DNA from: Gammaproteobacteria bacterium
GTDB taxonomy: Bacteria; Pseudomonadota; Gammaproteobacteria; Pseudomonadales; Azotimanducaceae
NCBI GenBank assembly: GCA_018667205.1
Contig: JABIVN010000396.1
Coordinates: forward strand, 1 to 5,906
Direction of reading: 5' to 3'
DNA: 5,906 nt
The notes below the pieces were generated by a model. The model worked only from the letters and a program-made list of their open reading frames with translations, made no database searches and was not told the origin of the DNA. Position 1 is the stretch's first letter. Each line of letters begins with the position of its first letter. Of the stretch, positions 1 to 4,685 are shown one piece after another. Made by a program: the position numbers and the translations under genes.

Positions 1-1441
1 AGAGGTTGGACACTAATTCCTCATCAACGCCGTATCCATAATCTATAACCTCAAGAAACGGTAAGCCTGTCTGCGTGTCCCGGCCACCGAGTATTAGTAG
101 CCTGGGTTCGCCTGTTTTCTTCTTGCTGTATCTAAGGCCATTTTGGCAAAGGTTCCCCATGATCTGTGACAAATGAAGTGGATCTGCTGTTATGGCAGTA
201 CCCTTGGGTTTCAGCAGTACCGTTATTTCGGATCTTTCCTGCCAGTTGGTTTCGAGCTCTACTGAGAAGTTCGACAACCACTGGTCCAGCATAATTATTT
301 TCGGCTCCGCTGATTTTCTTCGCGATAGCTGCAATACGTTTTCGATAACGTCATTCATCCTGACGCTGTGGTTTTGAATGATCTCGCAGAGGCGGGTGTC
401 GCTTTTGTCCAAGCTTTCTGATTCCCCTAATAACTGTGCTGCGTGGCTAATCGCCCCTAGCGGGTTTCTGATTTCATGGGCTATGCTGGCCGAAAGGCGG
501 CCCAGAGAAGCCAGTTTAAGCTGTTGTGCCTGCTGTTGAACTTCAGTGGAGTCCTCAAGAAAGATAAGCGTATCTGCGTCTGGCGTGGGTGTATGAAGCT
601 CGGAAAATGTTGCGATTAGCTCCTGGCCCGTCGCAGTCACCGTAAAGGTCGCTTGACCGTGTGAGGGATCATCTTGCCAGCGAGCCACAGCATGAAGGAG
701 GCTCTCCGGAACAACGTCAAAGTCAGGGCCAGCCTCGCCTGGTGTAGAGAGAAACCGCTCTGCTGATTGGTTCATCAATTTTGGTGTACTATTGTTGTTC
801 AGCACCACAACGCCTGTCGGAAGGCGACCGATGACTAATCGGTTGATTTGTTCTAGCGTAGAAACCTCTGTTTGCCGTTTTTGTAGTTGCTGTGACAGGG
901 TCTGAAACAGGATGTTGGTGACAAAGTAGACGATGCCCAGGAGTCCGGCCTGGAAGAAGCTTTTGATGTCATTTTCGTTAAGGAAAAATAGATAGAACTC
1001 GCCATAGATTGTTAGGATAAAGGCAATTGCGGGTAGCACCGTCGACACTCGGCCGTGGACCATGCCTCCGGCGAAAGCCAGGGTAAAGAACAGGAAGCTA
1101 CCAAGTCCAGAACTGACTCCACCGCTGGCGAACATCAACAGCGTCAGAGCGATGATGTCTCCGACAATCACAAGGATTGCAGGCATCTGTTTCGACAGAA
1201 GGTTAACGTTGACGAACAGCGCAGTAATGCATATCACCACGTTAATAATGATGTAGCTGATGATGGTGATCTTGAAGAGTTCCGAGTCTACCGTGCCAAC
1301 AAAATCGTCAAGATTGGGGTCAAGGAACAGGAACAGGAACAGGAAAGCGATCAATACGCGATAATAATTGTAAATCCGAAGTATTGTGGCCCGCTGGTTT
1401 TTTATTTGTTCTTCCAAGAGTGATTGGTCGAACTGCTTCAT
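1..1441 (-). CDS. pilS: PilS-type sensor histidine kinase, C-terminus cut by window edge
   Basis: Membrane histidine kinase that, with the response regulator PilR, controls sigma-54-dependent transcription of the major pilin in type IV pilus bacteria. The 480 codons present run from an ATG at 1441 to the window edge. About six hydrophobic helices lie at residues 19-40, 54-78, 87-106, 111-128, 133-153 and 162-181, the six-helix layout typical of PilS. A PAS-like segment follows (about 195-300). The dimerisation/phosphoacceptor domain has the H-box SIAHEIRNPLGA with His322. The ATPase domain shows the N-box (NLCQNGLRYS, Asn434) and G1 box (DYGYGVDEE, Asp468). The G2 box and C-terminal end lie outside the window; PilS is usually about 530 residues, so roughly 50 are missing. 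It starts 9 bases after the bamD stop with no clear Shine-Dalgarno, suggesting co-transcription with bamD. pilR would be expected next, beyond the window. The kinase call is secure; the PilS assignment rests on the six helices, motif wording and bamD neighbour. Confidence 0.9.
   Translation of the reverse strand, partial: MKQFDQSLLEEQIKNQRATILRIYNYYRVLIAFLFLFLFLDPNLDDFVGTVDSELFKITIISYIIINVVICITALFVNVNLLSKQMPAILVIVGDIIALTLLMFASGGVSSGLGSFLFFTLAFAGGMVHGRVSTVLPAIAFILTIYGEFYLFFLNENDIKSFFQAGLLGIVYFVTNILFQTLSQQLQKRQTEVSTLEQINRLVIGRLPTGVVVLNNNSTPKLMNQSAERFLSTPGEAGPDFDVVPESLLHAVARWQDDPSHGQATFTVTATGQELIATFSELHTPTPDADTLIFLEDSTEVQQQAQQLKLASLGRLSASIAHEIRNPLGAISHAAQLLGESESLDKSDTRLCEIIQNHSVRMNDVIENVLQLSRRKSAEPKIIMLDQWLSNFSVELETNWQERSEITVLLKPKGTAITADPLHLSQIMGNLCQNGLRYSKKKTGEPRLLILGGRDTQTGLPFLEVIDYGYGVDEELVSNL
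1324..1345. repeat. Hexanucleotide tandem repeat (GGAACA, 3.7 copies) inside pilS
   Basis: Three full GGAACA units plus GGAA on the plus strand. On the coding (minus) strand this is TTCCTG repeated, giving the alternating Phe-Leu run at about residues 33-40 of PilS, within the first membrane helix. Gain or loss of a unit would add or remove two hydrophobic residues without shifting frame. It may simply be a low-complexity membrane helix. Confidence 0.8.
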
Positions 1442-1450
1442 GATTTGTTG

Positions 1451-2278
1451 CTAGCCTAATAGCCCAAAAGTTACCACATTTAGCCAACCACGACCCTTGG
1501 CTCGGATACCCTTGTTCTTGATAAAGTTCCCTTTGTTGTCCAGGGATTTATGTTCTGGGTAGTTGGTATTCAGGACCAGTAGGGCTTGGTCTGCTAAATC
1601 GTTCATTTCCAGCAATTGGTAAGCTTCTACCATTATTGCCAGCGCATCTGGCACTGCCACTGCTCCCTGGAAATTTTCAAGTACATAACGACCCCTGTTT
1701 GCCGCAGCAACATAGGCGCCGCGCTTGATGTAATAGCGAGCTACATGTATCTCCGCTGTTGCAAGCAGGTTGCGCAGGTATTTCATTTTTTGCTGGGCGT
1801 CGGGAGCATACTCGCTGTTCGGGAATCGCCTGATGAGCTGGGAGAAATCCTGAAAAGATTCCCTGGCAGCACCCGGGTCACGAGTTGATGGGTCCATTGG
1901 GATGATGCTGGCTAGAAAGTTTTTATCTTGTTCGTAGGACACCATGCCCTTGAGGTAATAAGCGTAGTCAACATTGGGATGAGTGGGGTGCAATCGGATA
2001 AACCGATCTGCAGCGGAACGTGCGGCTTCGGGTTGTACGCTTTTGTAATAGGCAAAGATAATCTCAAGCTGAGCCTGTTCCGCATACCGTCCAAAGGGGA
2101 AGCGGGATTCCAGTAGTTGGAGCTTCTGGATGGCACCTGCATAGTTGCCGGCCCTAAGGCTATCCTGCGCAGAGGTGTAGTAGGCCAGTTCGGTAGCCTC
2201 CAAATCGTCTTCTACCTCGTCTTTAGAGCAGCCGGTTAAGAGAGCTAGTGAGAGTAGGATTACAGTAATATAATGCAT
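1451..2278 (-). CDS. bamD: BamD, outer membrane protein assembly lipoprotein
   Basis: Essential lipoprotein of the BAM complex, which folds beta-barrel proteins into the outer membrane; it sits on the periplasmic face of that membrane and contacts BamA. The 275-residue product has a short signal peptide ending in a lipobox (LLTGC), so Cys17 would be lipidated. The mature part is alpha-helical with TPR-like repeats: about 33-60 ([18 protein letters not shown]), 66-96, 103-152 ([14 protein letters not shown], then the family-typical loop [17 protein letters not shown]) and 171-242 ([18 protein letters not shown]). E. coli BamD is about 245 residues. I chose the ATG at 2278 because it places Met right before the hydrophobic core of the signal peptide. 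An in-frame TTG at 2332 would add 18 residues, including polar ones, and lies upstream of the candidate promoter. No strong Shine-Dalgarno is visible. It is divergent from rluD, as in E. coli, and is followed closely by pilS. Confidence 0.95.
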   Translation of the reverse strand: MHYITVILLSLALLTGCSKDEVEDDLEATELAYYTSAQDSLRAGNYAGAIQKLQLLESRFPFGRYAEQAQLEIIFAYYKSVQPEAARSAADRFIRLHPTHPNVDYAYYLKGMVSYEQDKNFLASIIPMDPSTRDPGAARESFQDFSQLIRRFPNSEYAPDAQQKMKYLRNLLATAEIHVARYYIKRGAYVAAANRGRYVLENFQGAVAVPDALAIMVEAYQLLEMNDLADQALLVLNTNYPEHKSLDNKGNFIKNKGIRAKGRGWLNVVTFGLLG

Positions 2279-2295
2279 GAGTAGGATCTGAATGC

Positions 2296-2324
2296 TTGAA
2301 AATCGGCTAATTAAACCATAGCCT
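2296..2324 (+). promoter_or_regulatory. Candidate rluD promoter overlapping the bamD promoter
   Basis: TTGAAA (2296-2301) matches the -35 consensus at 5 of 6 bases. After exactly 17 bases comes TAGCCT (2319-2324), which keeps only the most conserved -10 positions (T1, A2, T6). Transcription would start near 2331, about 20 bases before the rluD GTG. The elements interleave with the candidate bamD promoter on the other strand. The -10 is weak. Confidence 0.3.
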
Positions 2325-2339
2325 CCCCGCAAAGCCCAA
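2310..2339 (-). promoter_or_regulatory. Candidate bamD promoter with extended -10
   Basis: Read on the minus strand, TGGTTTAAT (2318-2310) is an extended -10 (TGn plus a hexamer matching TATAAT at 5 of 6). A weak -35, TTGGGC (2339-2334), lies 18 bases upstream. Transcription would begin near 2303, about 25 bases before the chosen bamD ATG, and would exclude the alternative TTG start. Judged by eye only. Confidence 0.4.
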
Positions 2340-2351
2340 CTAGTAGCGCCT

Positions 2352-3293
2352 GTGCCCCTTCAAATACATCATAAGTTAGTGGTTCCAAAGACACATACTC
2401 TTCGTCGCTTGGATCAGTCCGTGTCCGAATTGCTGCCTCAGTACTCGAGAGCTCGTCTGCAACAGTGGATTAAAGCAGGCGATCTGACCGTCAATGGTAA
2501 ACCCGCCAAATCAAAAGACCGCTTGGTGGGCGGAGAGCAGGTGCAGGTATCAGTTATTGAGGAAGATAACGACGACCGCGGAGAGGATATACCGTTAGAT
2601 GTGGTGTTCGAGGACGAGCACATGCTCGTCGTCAACAAGGCGGCAGGCTTGGTGGTGCATCCAGGGGCAGGAAATCCCAGCGGCACCCTGTTAAATGCAT
2701 TGCTGCATCATGAGCCAGGGCTAGCCTCGATCCCTCGGGCTGGTATTGTCCATAGGTTGGATAAGGAAACGAGCGGTTTGATGGTCGTCGCCAAAACGTT
2801 GGAAACACAGAACCATATCGTCAAGGAAATTCAGGCAAGAACTGTGTCGCGAATATACGATGCCCTGGTTTATGGGGTAGCCAACCCCAGGCAGGGTCGC
2901 GTGGATCGACCGATTGGCCGACACCCTATTCATCGAAAAAAAATGGCGATACGCAGAGACGGCAAAGAGGCGCGGACCAATTACCGCGTCCTGGAGCAGT
3001 TTGACGAGCATGCGCTTGTTGAATGCCAACTGGACACTGGCCGGACCCACCAGATCAGGGTTCATCTTCAATCGCTTGGTAATCCGTTGATTGGTGACCC
3101 TACCTATGGCGGGCATTACAGGAGACCAAGGTCTGGTGATGAATGGTTGTCAGATGCGCTCCGCGATTTCAAACGTCAAGCCCTGCATGCAAAAAAACTA
3201 GCCTTACAGCACCCTGCAACGGGCAAAAAGATGACGTGGACCGTAAATCCGCCTGAAGACTTTACGGAGTTGCTGGACCTTCTATACGGGTAG
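2352..3293 (+). CDS. rluD: RluD, 23S rRNA pseudouridine(1911/1915/1917) synthase
   Basis: Converts uridines in helix 69 of 23S rRNA (1911, 1915 and 1917 in E. coli numbering) to pseudouridine, which supports ribosome assembly and function. The 313 residues comprise an N-terminal S4 RNA-binding domain (about 17-75, with [20 protein letters not shown]) and an RluA-family catalytic domain. The latter shows the motif [14 protein letters not shown] with catalytic Asp137 (equivalent to Asp139 of E. coli RluD) and the downstream signatures [14 protein letters not shown] (about 228-240) and GDPTYGG. The start is GTG at 2352, the only usable start after the in-frame stop at 2319. It puts the RLDQ motif at residues 19-22, the same position as in E. 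coli RluD, which supports this start despite the lack of an obvious ribosome binding site. pgeF follows 8 bases after the stop and the two probably form one operon. RluA and RluC are related, but the N-terminal S4 domain and bamD/pgeF context favour RluD. Confidence 0.95.
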   Translation: MPLQIHHKLVVPKTHTLRRLDQSVSELLPQYSRARLQQWIKAGDLTVNGKPAKSKDRLVGGEQVQVSVIEEDNDDRGEDIPLDVVFEDEHMLVVNKAAGLVVHPGAGNPSGTLLNALLHHEPGLASIPRAGIVHRLDKETSGLMVVAKTLETQNHIVKEIQARTVSRIYDALVYGVANPRQGRVDRPIGRHPIHRKKMAIRRDGKEARTNYRVLEQFDEHALVECQLDTGRTHQIRVHLQSLGNPLIGDPTYGGHYRRPRSGDEWLSDALRDFKRQALHAKKLALQHPATGKKMTWTVNPPEDFTELLDLLYG

Positions 3294-3301
3294 ATCGCCA
3301 C

Positions 3302-3994
3302 ATGAATAGTCTGTTGCCGGATTGGCCTGCGCCAATGAATATCAAGGTGCTCTTTTCAGATCGTCGGGGTGGTTTTAGCAATACGCCATATGCCAGTCTT
3401 AACCTTGGCGTTCATGTTGGCGATGACGCGGATCTGGTGGCGTGTAACAGAGCGTCAATCGATGTCCCCGGCGAGCCTTTCTGGCTGGAACAAACCCATA
3501 CCGATATCTGCATCAACGCGGATATAGAGGCAACCGATCGGTTGGGGGATGCGAGTGTCACAAGGGCGACGGGCAAAGTACTGGCAATCATGGTGGCGGA
3601 TTGTCTGCCTGTCATGTTTACGTCAGTTGCTGGGGATATCGTCGGGGTTGCCCATGCAGGCTGGAAAGGCCTTGCTGATGGTGTTTTGTTTTCGACAGTG
3701 ACTGCGCTGGGTGGGAATTCGGTGTTGGCATGGATGGGCCCGGCAATAGGTCCCTGCCACTACACGGTAGGGGAGGATGTCAGGGCCAGGTTTTCATCGG
3801 ACACAGGTTTTGTCGAGGGCAGCGACAAGAAGTTCTCGATGGACCTTTACGCGATCGCTAAGGAGCAGTTAGAGAGTCTTGGTGTTGAAACATACGGGGG
3901 AGGCCTGTGCACCTATTGTGATTCTTCAAAATTTTTTTCTTATAGAAGGGATGGGGTGACCGGACGAATGGGCGGGTTTATCTGGATGGAATAA
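3302..3994 (+). CDS. pgeF: PgeF/YfiH family laccase-fold protein, peptidoglycan editing factor
   Basis: Member of the YfiH/DUF152 (CNF1/YfiH-like, 'multicopper polyphenol oxidase') family. In E. coli, PgeF removes wrongly made UDP-MurNAc-L-Ser so that serine does not enter the cell wall in place of alanine; purine-nucleoside phosphorylase/deaminase activity has been shown for related proteins, while the laccase name is doubtful. The 230 residues (E. coli about 243) show the metal-site residues in their usual contexts: His66 in EQTHTD, Cys101 in VADCLP and His118 in VAHAGWKG. Further family blocks are FSDRRGGFS (18-26), MGPAIGPCHYTVG (145-157) and CTYCDSSKFFSYRRDGVTGR near the C-terminus. The start is ATG at 3302, 8 bases after rluD; the Shine-Dalgarno is weak, so translation may be coupled to rluD. 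The rluD-pgeF order is conserved in E. coli and Pseudomonas. In those genomes clpB usually follows, whereas here a convergent unrelated gene does. Confidence 0.93.
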   Translation: MNSLLPDWPAPMNIKVLFSDRRGGFSNTPYASLNLGVHVGDDADLVACNRASIDVPGEPFWLEQTHTDICINADIEATDRLGDASVTRATGKVLAIMVADCLPVMFTSVAGDIVGVAHAGWKGLADGVLFSTVTALGGNSVLAWMGPAIGPCHYTVGEDVRARFSSDTGFVEGSDKKFSMDLYAIAKEQLESLGVETYGGGLCTYCDSSKFFSYRRDGVTGRMGGFIWME

Positions 3995-4012
3995 GAGGGC
4001 ATGCCGACCCTC
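3995..4012. terminator. Weak hairpin between convergent pgeF and DUF4124 gene
   Basis: GAGGG (3995-3999) and CCCTC (4008-4012) form a 5-bp GC-rich stem with an 8-base loop, starting right after the pgeF stop codon in the 32-base convergent gap. Neither side is followed by a clear T-run, so it is a poor intrinsic terminator. Position in a convergent gap is the main argument. Confidence 0.25.
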
Positions 4013-4026
4013 ACTGAAAGATCAAC

Positions 4027-4518
4027 CTAGCGGCAATTTTCCGTGATGGTTTTCTTTGCCGCATCGACCTTGGATTGTTTTTCTTCCTCCGTGAGTACCC
4101 TGACTTGTCCATCGATACCCTGAACCTTGATGCGATTGTAGCTCTCAAGTTGCGCGAGGTTTAGCTTCCCGATATTACAGTTGGATTTCTCCGCCGCGGC
4201 GATTTCCTGATGTATGCGGGTTGTCTGGGTAGCGATTTCAACATCAATATCTCTCTCTTCCTCCTCGGTTAGCGAGGGGGCCGGTTGAGTTGGTGTCTGT
4301 TTTTCAATCGTCTTGTCTCGCTGGTATCCGAATCGTTGACTGCGAGTGATAAGGCGTGCTTCGAACCCCTGTGGGTTACGTTCCGAATAATTCACGACGC
4401 CATCTTGGTCGACCCAGGTGTAGTACTCATCTTCGGCGCTAGAGTTAGCTGAATAGAGTAAAAGGATCAGGCCGAACATACCTACGGTAGATGCTAAGTG
4501 TCTAATGTAAACCATCAT
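4027..4518 (-). CDS. Exported DUF4124 domain protein, function unknown
   Basis: Small secreted or periplasmic protein of 163 residues. The N-terminus has a basic start and a hydrophobic core (about 9-22), ending SANSSA before EDEYY, a plausible signal peptidase I site after Ala28. The segment at about 31-62 (EYYTWVDQDGVVNYSERNPQ) is the DUF4124 signature, a short beta-rich domain common in gamma- and betaproteobacteria. The middle (about 70-112) is charged, with a Glu-rich stretch; a C-terminal block (113-163) contains LAQLESYNRIKVQ and two cysteines (114 and 162) that could form a disulfide. The start is uncertain: ATGs at 4518 and 4515 give a compact signal peptide, while a GTG at 4560 would add 14 residues. 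I prefer 4518. It is convergent with pgeF and divergent from ilvI. From memory, a DUF4124 gene also precedes the ilv cluster in Pseudomonas, which would make the neighbourhood conserved. No function is known to me. Confidence 0.85.
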   Translation of the reverse strand: MMVYIRHLASTVGMFGLILLLYSANSSAEDEYYTWVDQDGVVNYSERNPQGFEARLITRSQRFGYQRDKTIEKQTPTQPAPSLTEEEERDIDVEIATQTTRIHQEIAAAEKSNCNIGKLNLAQLESYNRIKVQGIDGQVRVLTEEEKQSKVDAAKKTITENCR

Positions 4519-4571
4519 AGAAAAGCAATATTTCCAGAATATTACTGTAGGATTGTGCACTATTCAGATCG

Positions 4572-4613
4572 ATGAAAATAGTGATTATTCAGGCTCGCTT
4601 CAGTCAAGTTTGA
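4572..4613 (+). CDS. Possible 13-codon leader peptide rich in Ile/Val
   Basis: ATG at 4572 opens a short frame reading MKIVIIQARFSQV and ending with TGA at 4611-4613. Codons 3-6 are ATA GTG ATT ATT, all for branched-chain amino acids, the products of the downstream pathway. The stop lies inside the AGTCAA/TTGACT palindrome and two further hairpins follow before ilvI, resembling the layout of attenuation leaders. Against it: no clear Shine-Dalgarno, a short run of control codons compared with ilvL or ivbL of E. coli, no visible terminator U-run, and no strong promoter upstream. An ORF this short can easily arise by chance. Confidence 0.2.
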   Translation: MKIVIIQARFSQV

Positions 4614-4638
4614 CTAGGCATTCAGGATACATGAGAAT
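4610..4638 (+). promoter_or_regulatory. Candidate ilvI promoter (TTGACT, 17 bases, GAGAAT)
   Basis: TTGACT (4610-4615) matches the -35 consensus at 5 of 6. After 17 bases, GAGAAT (4633-4638) matches the -10 at 4 of 6 but lacks T1. Transcription would start near 4645, about 40 bases before ilvI. If this is the real promoter, the short ORF at 4572 is not in the mRNA. The -35 is half of a palindrome whose other half gives TTGACT on the opposite strand. Confidence 0.3.
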
Positions 4639-4674
4639 GCCGGCCCCTTTCGGGGCGAAATTTACGTAAAAATC

Positions 4675-4680
4675 AGAGGT
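4675..4680 (+). promoter_or_regulatory. Shine-Dalgarno of ilvI
   Basis: AGAGGT lies 5 bases before the GTG at 4686, good spacing and the clearest ribosome binding site in the window. It decides for the GTG over the in-frame ATG at 4710. Confidence 0.7.
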
Positions 4681-4685
4681 ATATC

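Larger units (their letters stand above)
4519..4685. promoter_or_regulatory. Divergent control region and leader of ilvI
   Basis: The 167 bases between the DUF4124 gene and ilvI hold, left to right: an AT-rich stretch (4521-4548); ATTCAG direct repeats at 4562, 4587 and 4620; the near-perfect palindrome AGTCAA-GT-TTGACT (4602-4615); the inverted repeat GGCATTC/GAATGCC (4617-4623 and 4635-4641, 11-base loop); a GCCCC-TTTC-GGGGC hairpin (4643-4656); the palindrome TTTACGTAAA (4661-4670); and the ilvI ribosome binding site. No T-run follows any hairpin, so a classical attenuator terminator is not visible. E. coli ilvIH is controlled by Lrp and other ilv operons by leader-peptide attenuation; which applies here cannot be told from sequence. 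Confidence 0.5.

Noticed and set aside
192..377. 61-codon plus-strand ORF opposite the PilS ATPase domain
   Set aside because: Short shadow of pilS; the minus-strand frame carries clear kinase motifs over this stretch.
1055..1423. 122-codon plus-strand ORF opposite pilS, with a Gln-Glu repeat
   Set aside because: It is antisense to well-supported kinase coding sequence. The repeat is the complement of the Phe-Leu codons, and the residue mix resembles no known family.
2279..2332. TTG start for bamD at 2332 adding 18 residues
   Set aside because: The extension would put polar residues ahead of the lipoprotein signal peptide and lies upstream of the candidate bamD transcription start; the ATG at 2278 gives a standard signal.
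2721..3116. 131-codon minus-strand ORF opposite rluD
   Set aside because: Overlaps the catalytic core of RluD on the other strand; no domain or start signal of its own.
4519..4560. GTG start at 4560 for the DUF4124 protein
   Set aside because: The 14 added residues, including Trp, Lys and Cys, make a less typical signal peptide; the ATG pair at 4518/4515 fits better. Not fully excluded.
4563..4571. ATTCAGATC shared with the bamD leader (minus strand, near 2285-2293)
   Set aside because: A single 9-base match in similar AT/GC context without flanking similarity; most likely coincidence.
4631..4669. 12-codon ORF (MRMPAPFGAKFT) just before ilvI, preceded by AGGA
   Set aside because: It has no branched-chain amino-acid codons, its possible ribosome site is very close to the ATG, and it covers a hairpin by chance. 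Recorded only because it ends next to the ilvI Shine-Dalgarno.
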